Positions 17,176-26,001 of a stretch of DNA of 64,000 nucleotides are shown here, piece by piece. The stretch's first letter is position 1. Each line of letters starts with the position of its first letter. A program made the translations under genes and the position numbers. Source of the DNA: Phytohabitans houttuyneae (GTDB taxonomy: Bacteria; Actinomycetota; Actinomycetes; Mycobacteriales; Micromonosporaceae); contig NZ_BLPF01000005.1 of assembly GCF_011764425.1 (NCBI RefSeq), positions 62,001 through 126,000 on the forward strand, in the 5' to 3' direction. Under the pieces are notes generated by a model. It searched no databases and was not told where the DNA came from. It worked only from the letters and a program-made list of their open reading frames with translations.

Positions 17176-18548
17176 TCGTCATTGTCGGCGACACGCTGCT
17201 GGACCGGGACGTCGACGGCGCCGTGAGCCGGATCAGCCCGGACGCCCCGGTGCCCGTGCTGGCCGAGAAGTCCACAACGGACCGCCCCGGCGGGGCCGGG
17301 CTGGCGGCGCTGCTGGCCGCCCGCCGCGGCGAGTACGTCGCGCTTGTCACCGGGCTGGCCGACGACGCGGCCGGTGCCCGACTGAGCGCGCTGCTGTCCG
17401 CCGCCGGCGTCCGGATCTACCCGCTGCGGATGACTGGTACGACGCCCGAGAAGATCCGGCTGCGTTCGCGCGGGCAGGCGCTGCTGCGGCTGGACCGCGG
17501 CGACGCCGAAGTGGACGGTGAGCCGACGGAAGCCGCGCTCATGGCCATCGCCGAGGCGGACGCGATCCTGGTCAGCGACTACGGGCGCGGCATGGCCAGG
17601 CACCCGGCGCTGCGCGCCGCGCTGGCCGAGGCGACCGCTCCGGTGGTGTGGGACCCGCATCCGCGCGGGCCGGCGCCGGTGCGTGGCGTACGGCTCGCCA
17701 CGCCGAACGAGGCCGAAGTCCAGCACCTGACCGGCGACTCAGGCGGGGGCAGCCGGGTCGCCGCCGCCGCGCGCGGCGGGCAGGAGCTGCGCACGCGCTG
17801 GCGCACCGGTGCCGTGGCCGTGACGATGGGCGGCGACGGCGCGCTGCTCTGCAACGGCCCCACGCCGCTTGTCGTGCCGGCGCCCGGCCGGATGGACGGC
17901 GACACCTGCGGCGCCGGTGACCGCTTCGCCACGACGGCCGCGCTCGCGCTCGCCGGTGGTGCGCTCGTCTCCGAGGCGGTGCAGGAGGGCGTGCGGGAGG
18001 CCACCGCGTACGTGGCGAGTGGGGGAGTGCAGGCCGCGCTCGCGCAGCAGGAGCCGGTGGCCGGCGCCGCCGGCGTCGGCAGGGACGCGGTGGGCGAGCT
18101 GGTCGGGCGGGTACGCGCGCGGGGTGGCCGGGTCGTCGCCACCGGCGGCTGCTTCGACCTGCTGCACGCGGGGCACATCGCCACGCTGGAGGCGGCCCGC
18201 CGGCTGGGCGACTGCCTCGTCGTGTGCCTTAACTCCGACAGCAGCGTCACCTCCCTCAAGGGGCCGGAGCGGCCGATGGTGCGGCAGGAGGACCGGGCAC
18301 GGCTGCTGTCCGCGCTGTCCGCCGTGGACGCGGTCGTGGTGTTCGACGAGTCCACGCCCGACGCCGTCCTGTCCTGGCTCCGCCCCGACGTGTGGGTCAA
18401 GGGCGGCGACTACGGCAGTGACGGAGGGTTGCTTCCCGAGGCCGACCTCGTTCAACGGTGGGGTGGGGAATGCGTGATCGTGCCGTACCTGGACGGCCGC
18501 TCGACGACGCGGATGATCGCGGCGGCTCGGCACCTGGAGGGAGTTTGA
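17172..18548 (+). CDS. hldE: bifunctional heptose-7-phosphate kinase / heptose-1-phosphate adenylyltransferase (HldE-like)
   Basis: A 458-residue two-domain enzyme. Residues 1-300 are a PfkB/ribokinase-like kinase with VVGDTLLDRDVDGAVSRISP, PGGAGLAA and the catalytic anion hole DGDTCGAGDRF. Residues about 320-455 are a nucleotidyltransferase with ATGGCFDLLHAGHIATL (HxGH-type) and WVKGGDYGSD. Known HldE phosphorylates heptose 7-phosphate at C1 and, after GmhB dephosphorylates C7, adenylates heptose 1-phosphate. Together with GmhA and the GmhB domain the ADP-D-glycero-beta-D-manno-heptose route is complete. No HldD epimerase is recognisable. Confidence 0.9.
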   Translation: MIVIVGDTLLDRDVDGAVSRISPDAPVPVLAEKSTTDRPGGAGLAALLAARRGEYVALVTGLADDAAGARLSALLSAAGVRIYPLRMTGTTPEKIRLRSRGQALLRLDRGDAEVDGEPTEAALMAIAEADAILVSDYGRGMARHPALRAALAEATAPVVWDPHPRGPAPVRGVRLATPNEAEVQHLTGDSGGGSRVAAAARGGQELRTRWRTGAVAVTMGGDGALLCNGPTPLVVPAPGRMDGDTCGAGDRFATTAALALAGGALVSEAVQEGVREATAYVASGGVQAALAQQEPVAGAAGVGRDAVGELVGRVRARGGRVVATGGCFDLLHAGHIATLEAARRLGDCLVVCLNSDSSVTSLKGPERPMVRQEDRARLLSALSAVDAVVVFDESTPDAVLSWLRPDVWVKGGDYGSDGGLLPEADLVQRWGGECVIVPYLDGRSTTRMIAAARHLEGV

Positions 18549-19234
18549 TGAAGGTCGTACTGGTCAGCGGCGGTTCCAGCGGGCTTGGCGCATCGGTGGT
18601 CGCCGCCGCCTCGAAGGAGGGCTGGCGCCCCTTCATCCTCGACCGGCAGCCACCGGTCGTACCGGTCGACGGCGCGGTGTGGGTCGAGTGCGACCTCGCG
18701 GACACCGGTGCGGCCGAGGAGGCCACCCGCCGCATCGCGGCGGAGGCGGGCCGCTTGGACGCGGTGGTGACCGCGGCCGGCGTCGACGTGCCCGGGCGGC
18801 TGGCGGACGTACCGGCCGAGGTGTGGGAGCGCACGGTCACGATCGACCTGTTCGCCACGGCGGCGGTCGTCCGGGCCGCCCTGCCGTCTCTGGAGCGCGC
18901 GCACGGCACCGTCGTCACGGTCGCCTCCACCCTCGGCTTCAAGGCGGTCAGCGACGCGACCGCGTACTGCGCCGCGAAGTTCGGCGTCGTGGGCTTCACC
19001 CGCGCGCTCGCCGCGGAGCTCGCCGGCACGGTGGGCGTGACGCTGCTGGTGCCCGGCGGGATGCGCACGCCGTTCTTCGACGGGCGGGACGAGCAGTACA
19101 AGCCGGGTCCGGACGCCCAGCTCAACGACCCGGCCAACGTGGCCAACGCGGTCATGTTCGCGCTGAACCAGCCGCCCGGCAGCGCGGTCCGCGAGATCGT
19201 GGTCTGCGCCGAGCAGGAGTCGTCGTACCCATGA
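18548..19234 (+). CDS. short-chain dehydrogenase/reductase
   Basis: A 228-residue classical SDR with the cofactor loop VSGGSSGLGASV, the catalytic Ser in VASTLGF and the Tyr-Lys pair in AYCAAKFG. The length and active site make it a classical SDR, not the extended type of the heptose epimerase HldD, so it should not be called HldD. An oxidoreduction of the heptose or another sugar is possible but unproven. It overlaps hldE by one base and the following GT9 gene by four. Confidence 0.85.
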   Translation: MKVVLVSGGSSGLGASVVAAASKEGWRPFILDRQPPVVPVDGAVWVECDLADTGAAEEATRRIAAEAGRLDAVVTAAGVDVPGRLADVPAEVWERTVTIDLFATAAVVRAALPSLERAHGTVVTVASTLGFKAVSDATAYCAAKFGVVGFTRALAAELAGTVGVTLLVPGGMRTPFFDGRDEQYKPGPDAQLNDPANVANAVMFALNQPPGSAVREIVVCAEQESSYP

Positions 19235-20117
19235 TCCTGGTGTTGCGGGCGTTGGGGATCGGTGACCTGGCGACGGGCGTGCCGGCCCTGCGCGCGCTGC
19301 GCCGGGCGTTTCCCGACCGTACGCTCGCGCTCGCCGCGCCGGCCTGGCTCAGCCCGATGGTCGAGCTGATCGGCGGGATCGACGCGCTGGTGCCCTGCGA
19401 CGGGCTGGAGGGCCGCGCGCTGCCGCAGGCTTCATGGGCGGTCAACCTCCACGGCCGGGGCCGCAGTCGCACCGGCTGTTGCGCCGCGCCCACCCCGAGC
19501 GGCTGTACGCCTTCGCGTGCCCGCAAGCGGAGCATGTGGACGGTCCTGAGTGGAGTGACGGCGAGCACGAGGTGCGGCGCTGGTGCCGCCTCCTCGAGTG
19601 GTACGGCATCCCCACCGACCCCACCGACCTCGCGCTGCTCCCGCCACCGGTGCCGCCGCGCGCCGGCGTCGCGGTCGTACACCCCGGTGCCAAAGCCGCC
19701 GAACGGCACTGGCCGCCGCAGCGCTTCGCGGCCGTGGCCCGCCACCTGGCCGCGCGCGGGTTCGACGTTGCCGTCACCGGCTCCGCCGCCGAGCGACCGA
19801 TCGCCGAGTGTGTCGCCGAGCTGGCAGGGCTGGGTGAGGACTCGGTGCTGGCCGGCAGCACCGACCCCGCCGAGCTGGCCGGCGTCGTGGCGCACGCGAA
19901 GCTCGTCGTGAGCGGCGACACCGGCGTCGCGCACCTGGCGACCGCGTACCGCATCCCGTCCGTGGTCCTCTTCGGACCCGTGACGCCCGACCTGTGGGGA
20001 CCGCCTCCGGACCGGCCCGAGCACCGCGCGCTGTGGCGCGGCCCGGCGGTCGGTTCGATCGGAGTCGAGGAGGTGCTCGCCGCCGTGGACGAGGTGACGT
20101 GTGCGGCTGCGGCGTAG
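19231..20117 (+). CDS. GT9 family (heptosyltransferase-like) glycosyltransferase, frameshifted in this sequence
   Basis: Two frames together encode a 295-residue GT9 protein. The N-terminal part reads MILVLRALGIGDLATGVPAL up to VNLHGRG; the rest continues in another frame as PQSHRLLRRAHPERLYAF through VVHPGAKAAERHWP and SGDTGVAHLATAY to the stop at 20117. Adding one base at the GGGG run 19457-19460 restores one frame with no residue lost. Several other genes here break in the same way, so sequencing error is more likely than inactivation. It would be the second GT9 domain of the operon. The 3' end overlaps the topoisomerase start by 17 bp. Confidence 0.8.
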
Positions 20118-21057
20118 CGACGTGTCCGCGCCCGGGTACGGGCGGCGCATGCGCGGGCGTGGCGTCTCGTTCGTGGACGAGGAAGGCCGGAAGATCTCCG
20201 ACCCTGAAACCCTCCAGCGCCTGCGCGACCTGGTGATCCCACCGGCGTGGAAGGACGTCTGGATCTGTCCGGACCCGCGCGGACACATCCAGGCCACCGG
20301 CGTGGACGCAGCCGGGCGCAAGCAGTACCTCTACCATCCACAGTGGAGGGCAGACCGCGACGCGGCCAAGCACGAGCACGTGCTTGACGTCGCGGCACAC
20401 CTGCCCGCCCTGCGCCGGCGGGTCAACTCCGACCTCGGCGGGCGCGGCCTGGGACGCGAGCGCGTGCTGGCCGCGGTCGCCGCACTGCTGGACATGGGCG
20501 CGTTCCGGGTGGGCGGCGACGAGTACGCGGGCGGCGACGACCCCACCTACGGCGTGTCGACGCTGCGCCCCGAGCACGTGCGCGGCCGCAAGGGGTGCGT
20601 GGTGCTCGAGTTTCCGGCGAAGGGCGGCGTGGACCAGTCCTGCGAGGTGACCGACGAGCGGGTGTGCGAGGTGCTGCGCGCGCTGCGCCGGCGCCGCAAG
20701 GGTGCCGAGCGGCTGTTCGCGTACTGGAACGGGCGCGGGTGGCACGACGTGCGCAGCGACGAGGTCAACGAGTACCTGCGCGAGGCGAGCGGCACCGACA
20801 TGACCGCCAAGGACTTCCGCACGTGGCACGCTACGGTGCTCGCCGCGGCCAAGCTGGCGGGGGAGGGGACGCAGGGCTCGGCGACCCGCCGCAAGCGCAC
20901 GGTGGCGGCGGTGATGCGCGAGGTGGCTGAGCTGCTCGGCAACACGCCGGCCGTGGCGCGGGCGTCGTACGTGGATCCGCGCGTCGTCGACCTCTACCAC
21001 GACGGCCAGGTGGTCTCCGCACCGACGGAGAGCGCCGTCCGCAAGCTCCTCTCGTAG
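20101..21057 (+). CDS. DNA topoisomerase IB (poxvirus-type)
   Basis: A 318-residue type IB topoisomerase. The N-terminal domain carries IPPAWKDVWICPDPRGHIQATG; the catalytic domain has GGDEYAGGDDPTYGVSTLR (first Arg), the TAKDFRTWHATV helix (Arg, His) and the nucleophile in ARASYVDPRVVDLY. It relaxes supercoils by transient 3'-phosphotyrosine cleavage. GTG 20101 lies 17 bp inside the end of the GT9 gene, so it is probably transcribed with the heptose operon, although a functional link is not evident. Confidence 0.92.
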   Translation: MRLRRSDVSAPGYGRRMRGRGVSFVDEEGRKISDPETLQRLRDLVIPPAWKDVWICPDPRGHIQATGVDAAGRKQYLYHPQWRADRDAAKHEHVLDVAAHLPALRRRVNSDLGGRGLGRERVLAAVAALLDMGAFRVGGDEYAGGDDPTYGVSTLRPEHVRGRKGCVVLEFPAKGGVDQSCEVTDERVCEVLRALRRRRKGAERLFAYWNGRGWHDVRSDEVNEYLREASGTDMTAKDFRTWHATVLAAAKLAGEGTQGSATRRKRTVAAVMREVAELLGNTPAVARASYVDPRVVDLYHDGQVVSAPTESAVRKLLS

Positions 21058-21124
21058 CCCCCTGTAACGGCGCCGGCCACCGCGCCGCTCTTACCAGGTG
21101 ACCCACCCGTCATCTGGAGGAACA

Positions 21125-22012
21125 ATGCGTGCTCGCCCGGGACTTCGCGTCCTGTTCGCGGTGGCCACCGCCGCCGCGGCCGCCGCTTTCGCCGCGTCAC
21201 CCGCCGCGGCTGTCAACTCGTACAACGCCCTGCCCGCGCCGGAGCGGACCGAGGTGGGTGCGCTGATCGTGCAGTGGGACCGGGACGGTGACCCGGCCAC
21301 GCCGGACGTCGTCGACTGGTACTGCTCCGGCACGATGATCGACACGGACGTGTTCCTGACCGCCGCCCACTGCACCACCGACTGGCCGGCCGGGGCGAGG
21401 TTCTACGTCTCGCTGGCGCAGGACGTCCAGGGCGCGCTCGACGCGGCAGCCGGCCAGGGCCTGCCGCCGCAGCAGGTGGCGGCCGCCGTCGCGGTCGAGG
21501 GCACGGCGCACACGAGCCCGGCCTACCCCGGCAACTCCGCCGACGCGCACGACATCGCCGTGGTCACCTTCACCCCGGCTCAGGCGGCCTCGCTCGCCGC
21601 CCGCTGGCCCTTCACTCCGGCGACGCTGCCCTCGGCCAACCAGCTCGGGGCGCTCGGCTCGCGGGCGCTCGCGGCGGCGCCGTGGCAGGTCGTCGGCTAC
21701 GGCACGGAGGAGGCCGAACGCGGGCCGGGTGGGCACGTGCACCCCGGGGGCGGCGTGCGGATGAAGGCGCCGGTCGGCTTCGACGCGCTGAACCCCACCT
21801 GGGTCCGGCTGGCGATGAACGAGAGCCGCGACTTCGGCGGCGCCTGCTACGGCGACTCCGGCGGCCCGAACTTCGTCACCGTCGGCGGCCGGATGCTGCT
21901 CGCCAGTACGACGATCACCGGCGACGCACCGTGTTACGCCACCAACGTCACGTACCGGCTCGACACGGCGAGCGCGCGGGGCTTCCTCGGCCAGTTCGTC
22001 GCGCTCCCATGA
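21125..22012 (+). CDS. secreted trypsin-like serine protease
   Basis: A 295-residue exported protein. The first 30 residues are a typical signal peptide (basic start, alanine-rich core, ASPAAA cleavage region). The catalytic His is in FLTAAHC, the Asp probably in AHDIAVVTF, and the Ser in CYGDSGGPNF. Paired cysteines around His and Ser suggest the usual disulfides. A GGAGGAAC precedes the ATG. It is free-standing and followed by a strong hairpin. Substrate unknown. Confidence 0.88.
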   Translation: MRARPGLRVLFAVATAAAAAAFAASPAAAVNSYNALPAPERTEVGALIVQWDRDGDPATPDVVDWYCSGTMIDTDVFLTAAHCTTDWPAGARFYVSLAQDVQGALDAAAGQGLPPQQVAAAVAVEGTAHTSPAYPGNSADAHDIAVVTFTPAQAASLAARWPFTPATLPSANQLGALGSRALAAAPWQVVGYGTEEAERGPGGHVHPGGGVRMKAPVGFDALNPTWVRLAMNESRDFGGACYGDSGGPNFVTVGGRMLLASTTITGDAPCYATNVTYRLDTASARGFLGQFVALP

Positions 22013-22016
22013 CGGC

Positions 22017-22050
22017 CGCGGGGCCGGCACGGAGGGGTGCCGGCCCCGCG
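22017..22050 (+). terminator. strong hairpin after the protease gene
   Basis: A perfect 14-bp GC-rich inverted repeat (22017-22030 with 22037-22050, six-base loop) starting four bases after the protease stop. There is no T-tract, which is usual for actinomycete terminators. From 22051 to 22321 I see no gene or other feature. Confidence 0.75.
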
Positions 22051-22321
22051 AGCTCGGCGGCCGCGCCTTGCGCTGTCTCACGCGCCACCGCCCGCGGAGA
22101 ATGCGCCCTCTAAAGACCTTTCGGGTTGGGGTGCGCAGGTCCGTCCACAGTGCAGCACCGCCCGACGCGGCCCGGTGCAGGCGGCGCTCACCGTCGAGAT
22201 CTCGACGGTCATCCCAGGAGATTTGGGCTACCGCGACGTCCGCGGTGGTCCAGAGCGCGGTAGCCCGGAACTATCTCAACGTGAATCTGACGTTCGCACT
22301 CACCCTGACCGCGAAGGGTGT

Positions 22322-23353
22322 CTAGCCTTGGCGGGGTCGGAGGGGGCCGGTGGAGTCGCGGACCACCAGGCGGCACGGCTGGCGGATCACGCCGGCCGCG
22401 GGCTGGCCGTCGAGGGCGGCGAAGAGATGATGGACCGCGGTCTCGCCGAGCTGCTGCAGGTTCAGGTCCACTGTGGTCAGTGGTGGCAGGCAGTCCGAGG
22501 CGAACTCGTGCCAGTTGTCGTACCCCACGATGGAGATGTCGTCGGGGATGTGGCGGCCCAGCTCGCGCACCGTGTGGGCCGCGCCGCTCGCGATCTGGTC
22601 GTTGCCGCAGAAGATGGCGTCGATGTCGGGGTACGCCGTCAGGAGCGTGCGGGTCGCGTGGCGGCCCCAGCGCTGCGACCACTCGCCGAAGAGCGGGTCG
22701 CCGCCGACCAGCGGGAGGCCCGCGTCGGTCAGCACCTTGCGCGCCGAGGTCACGCGGTCGCGGGCGGCGCGGTAGGTCTCCGGTCCGGTGATGTGCGCGA
22801 TGCGGCGGCGGCCGAGCGAGACGAGGTGCTCGGTGGCGAGGCGGGCGCCGTGCTCGTCGTCGGCCAGGACGGAGAGGTCGTTGGGGTCGTCGGACTCGCC
22901 GTACACGTACACGACCGGGACCGGGATCTGGCTGGTGAGCGACGGGCGCAGGTCGTTGGAGTCGCCGAGGAGGACGAAGCCGTCGACCTGGCGGGCCAGC
23001 AGCGTGCGGATGTAGTGCTGGCGGCGGATCGCGTCACCGCGGGCGTCGCAGAGCAGCACGGACATCTGTCCACTCGCGAGCGCGTCTTCGATCCCCAGCA
23101 GGATCGGGATGGAGAAGCGGCCGGCGAGCTCGTCGGTCAGCAGGCCGATGGTGCGGGTGCGGCCGGTGAGCAGGCCGCGGGCCAGCGCGTTGGGCTGGAA
23201 GGCGAGCTCGTCGGCGGCCTGCAGCACGCGGCGGCGGGTCTCCGGCGCGACCTCGTCGCGCGCGTTGAGCGCCTTGGACGCGGTGGCCACCGACACGCCC
23301 GCGCGGCGGGCCACGTCGGTCAGCGTGACCGGTCTGGAACGCTGCCTGGCCAC
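22322..23353 (-). CDS. LacI family transcriptional regulator
   Basis: A 343-residue repressor. The N-terminal helix-turn-helix reads VTLTDVARRAGVSVATASKA with the hinge helix QPNALARGLLTGRTRTIGLL. The remainder is a periplasmic-binding-protein-like effector domain with IFCGNDQIASGA and SIVGYDNWHEFASDC. GTG 23353 has AAAGGA just upstream. Such regulators usually control an adjacent sugar operon, but none is present here: the region upstream holds a promoter and operator-like palindromes only. Confidence 0.92.
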   Translation of the reverse strand: MARQRSRPVTLTDVARRAGVSVATASKALNARDEVAPETRRRVLQAADELAFQPNALARGLLTGRTRTIGLLTDELAGRFSIPILLGIEDALASGQMSVLLCDARGDAIRRQHYIRTLLARQVDGFVLLGDSNDLRPSLTSQIPVPVVYVYGESDDPNDLSVLADDEHGARLATEHLVSLGRRRIAHITGPETYRAARDRVTSARKVLTDAGLPLVGGDPLFGEWSQRWGRHATRTLLTAYPDIDAIFCGNDQIASGAAHTVRELGRHIPDDISIVGYDNWHEFASDCLPPLTTVDLNLQQLGETAVHHLFAALDGQPAAGVIRQPCRLVVRDSTGPLRPRQG

Positions 23354-23366
23354 CGAAATCCTTTCG
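23354..23366. promoter_or_regulatory. operator-like palindrome at the lacI-type gene start
   Basis: CGAAA and TTTCG arms separated by three bases, overlapping the ribosome binding site of the LacI gene. The half-sites match those of the longer palindrome at 23433-23448, suggesting autoregulation. Inference from symmetry only. Confidence 0.4.
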
Positions 23367-23401
23367 CCTGGCGTTTCGTCGGAGGGTACACCAAGACACC
23401 C

Positions 23402-23448
23402 TTGACAGCCTCACAGCGACATCGCTAGATTGCCGAAAAGGTTTTCGG
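23402..23448 (+). promoter_or_regulatory. sigma-70-like promoter with LacI-type operator
   Basis: TTGACA at 23402-23407, 18-bp spacer, TAGATT at 23426-23431, then ccgaaaaggttttcgg (23433-23448), an inverted repeat with 7-bp arms lying where the transcript would start. This is a classical repressor-blocked promoter. It points rightwards, but between 23449 and 23690 I find only a 17-codon frame (23494-23547) and a purine-rich AAAGGAGGGAGGG near 23660; no real gene follows. Confidence 0.55.
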
Positions 23449-23690
23449 GCCACCGGGCGGCCAGGTCCTGTCGGTACGTCAAAGGGTGCCCGCATGTCCG
23501 GTCATAGCTGGGTTCACGTTCACATAGATGACGAAACATGCCCGTGACCGGCGACCGGCACCACGCCGACTACCTGGCCTCCCGCCCGTGAACCGTACCT
23601 GGACAAACCGGGGTCCGGCTTCGATGCGGGCCTGGCCCCCGGTCGTAACACCGACTCGGTAAAGGAGGGAGGGCACCTACCCCACGGTCC

Positions 23691-23738
23691 CCGGCTGGTG
23701 GCTCCGACCTGCGCCCGGCTAGTCGGGCCACCAGCCGG
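23691..23738 (-). terminator. long hairpin between the orphan promoter and the CGNR gene
   Basis: Arms 23691-23702 and 23727-23738 (12 bp, perfect) extended by ccgac/gtcgg (23704-23708 with 23722-23726) across a one-base bulge. It begins right after the reverse-strand CGNR stop and would also end transcripts coming from the promoter at 23402. Confidence 0.75.
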
Positions 23739-24388
23739 CTACCTCCGCGGGGCCCTCACGGTGGAAGCTCGCGCCGCCCGCCGCCGCTCGGTCAGCTTGC
23801 GGGCCTTGGCCTGCGCACCGCAGTCGGCCATCGCGCACCAGCGGCGCGAGGAGTTACGGCTCTGGTCGAGGAAGAGCCAGCCGCAGCCACCCTCGTCCAC
23901 CGGACACTCCTTGACGTGCCGCGGGTCGACCGCGCGCAGCAGCTCCACCGCCGCGAACGCGAGCCGGTCGGGCACCACGAACGCCGGATCCGTCCCCACC
24001 ACCACCTCCGCCGGCCGATCGGCGCCGGCGACCAATGTGGAACGTGCCGTGGCGGCCGCCCACCGCAGCGTCAGATGCTCCAGCGCCGCCACCGGACCGG
24101 GTGTCGGGTCCGCGAGGCGGGCGGCGAGAATCCCGTACACCGACTCCCGCACATCGAGCGTCGCGTGCAGTGCCTGGCCGGCGGACCCGGACCTGGTCCG
24201 CCAGGCCGCGCTGATCGTGCGGGCCTCGCCCGCGCCCACCAGGCCGACCCGCCGTGACCAGGCGAGCAGCGCGGTGGGGAGGTGATGTGCTCGCGGCCGC
24301 CCGGGCGGCGCGGCGTCACCGTGTTGACCAGGTCGAGCACCGGGTGGCCGCCGACGATCCGCAGCTCTGGGTTGCGCACCTCCGCCAC
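23739..24388 (-). CDS. CGNR zinc-finger regulator, frameshifted in this sequence
   Basis: About 216 residues when one base is added. The N-terminal part (VAEVRNPELRIVGGHPVLDL then VNTVTPRRPGG) is in one frame. The rest (VGAGEARTISAAWRTR to the C-terminus) is in another, breaking at the four-base G run 24276-24279 of the + strand. The C-terminal zinc finger shows CGWLFLDQSRNSSRRWC, close to the family's eponymous motif region, plus the upstream C of ECPVDEGGC. CGNR proteins are putative transcription regulators. It is divergent from an MFS gene, the usual arrangement for a local efflux regulator. The GTG start at 24388 is a guess. Confidence 0.75.
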
Positions 24389-24433
24389 CCCTGGGACGCT
24401 ACCACCATAGCCAGGTTCAGTGGAGACAGCAGG

Positions 24434-25616
24434 GTGCGTGCCAACGGCGCGTTGGTGGCGCTGTCGGTGGCCGCGTTCACGTTCGTGACGACCGAGGTGC
24501 TGCCGATCGGCCTGCTCACCGTGATGGCCGACGACCTCGACCGCTCCGACACGCAGATCGGGTTGCTGGTCACGGGCTACGCGGCGGTGGTGGTGGTCGC
24601 CTCGATCCCGCTCACCCGCTTCACCGTCCACATTCCACGCCGGCAGCTGATCACGGCGGCCCTGGCCGTCTTCGTGGCCGCCACGCTTGTCACCGCCGTC
24701 GCGCAGACCTACTGGGTGCTGCTCGCCGCCCGCCTCGCGACCGCCCTCACCCAGGCCCTCTTCTGGTCGGTGGTCGCCTCGACCGCGACCGGCCTCTTCC
24801 CGCCCGACGTGCGCGGCCGCGCGGTGGCCCGCCTCGCCGTCGGCGCCTCGCTCTCCCCGGTGGTCGGCGTGCCGGTGGGCACGTGGATCGGGCAGCAGGC
24901 GGGGTGGCGCGTGGCGTTCGTGGTGATGGCCGGCGTGGGGCTCGCGACCTGCGTCGCGGTGGCGGTGCTCGTCCCCACGATCCCGCCCGCGGAGGGCGGC
25001 GCCGCGCGCGGCACGGCGCCGGACGCCCGCCGCTACGCGATCCTCGTCGTGGCCTGCGCGGTCGGGGTGGCCGGCTTCCTGACGGCCTACACCTACGTGA
25101 CGCCCTTCCTGCTCGACGTCAGCGGCTTCGCCCCGGCCGCGCTCGGCCCGCTGCTGCTGGTCATCGGCCTCGCGGGCGTGGCCGGCACGCTGATCGTCGG
25201 CCGCTTCCTCGACCGCAGCCCGTGGGGGCGCTGACCGTCCCGCTCACCGCGAGCGCCGTCGCGCTGCTCACCCTCTACCTCCTCGGCGCCGCGAAGGGTC
25301 CGGCACTCGCGGCGGTCGCCGTCACCGTGATGGCCTACGCGGCCTTCGCGGCCGCGGTGCAAAACCGCACGCTCCAGGTCGCGCCCGGCAGCACCGACAT
25401 GGCGGGGGCGGGCAGCGGCTCCGCGTTCAACGCGGGCATCGCGGCCGGCTCACTCTTGGGGGCGGTTTGATCCAAACCGCGGGGGTACGAAGCGTCGCGC
25501 TCGCCGGCGCCGGACTGGCGGCCGCCGCTCTCGCCCTGCTGCTCGCCGAGCCGTGGCTGACGCGCTCCGCGCGCTCCCCCGCCCCGGCCGGCGAGCGCGT
25601 CAGGCTTCCGGGCTGA
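24434..25616 (+). CDS. MFS efflux transporter, two frameshifts in this sequence
   Basis: Adding one base at each of two five-base G runs (25224-25228 and 25458-25462) gives one 394-residue protein. It starts VRANGALVALSVAAFTFVTT and ends with a last transmembrane helix and a short basic tail at 25616. Twelve hydrophobic segments are then present, and DRSDTQIGLLVTGYAAVVV plus the motif C-like GASLSPVVGVPVGTWIG place it among the DHA1 drug/arabinose-exporter-like MFS. It is divergent from the CGNR gene, with 45 bp between starts. The 3' end overlaps the convergent DUF4180 gene by 17 bp. Both breaks match the window-wide pattern of lost G residues. Confidence 0.8.
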
Positions 25617-25983
25617 CCGGCACCTCGCCGGCGAGCCGCTGGTGGAGCTCATCCCTCGTGGCGAGAAACCAGGTCTGCTTGCGGCGGTTGCTCTCCCGGA
25701 CGAAGTCGCGCAGCGCGTTGCTCGCCTCCACCCGCTCGGTGATGTCGCCGACGATCGCCACGCGGAGGCGGTAGTTGGCAAGCTTCTGCAGGAACTCACC
25801 GGCGAGCCCGTTGCTGAGCGTGAAGAAGTCCGGGTCCAGCCGCTCGACCGGGACGACGATGAAGTCGGCCAGCTGCTCGTAGGTGGCGGCGACGAGATCG
25901 AGGGCGTCGGCGCTGCTCCGCAGTGCCGGCCCCTGGTCGGGCACGGTGAGCACACGCACGCCATGAATCTCGTGAACAGCCAT
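25600..25983 (-). CDS. DUF4180 protein
   Basis: A 127-residue protein beginning MAVHEIHGVRVLTVPDQGP, with the DUF4180 core DALDLVAATYEQLADFIVVP and the strand LRVAIVGDIT. Many DUF4180 proteins are small stand-alone proteins of unknown function with a STAS-like alpha/beta look. It begins 18 bp after the AAA-HerA ATPase on the same strand, so co-transcription is likely, but its ribosome binding site is weak and membership of that system is unproven. Confidence 0.8.
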   Translation of the reverse strand: MAVHEIHGVRVLTVPDQGPALRSSADALDLVAATYEQLADFIVVPVERLDPDFFTLSNGLAGEFLQKLANYRLRVAIVGDITERVEASNALRDFVRESNRRKQTWFLATRDELHQRLAGEVPVSPEA

Positions 25984-26001
25984 GGCCGCGATCGTAAGGC
26001 G

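Noticed and set aside
18548-19234. The SDR as HldD (ADP-heptose epimerase)
   Set aside because: It is a classical 228-residue SDR; HldD is a longer extended SDR with different motifs.
19231-20117. Programmed ribosomal frameshifting in the GT9 gene
   Set aside because: The same kind of break occurs in seven genes of unrelated families at plain G/C runs without slippery-site or structure conservation; sequence error is simpler.
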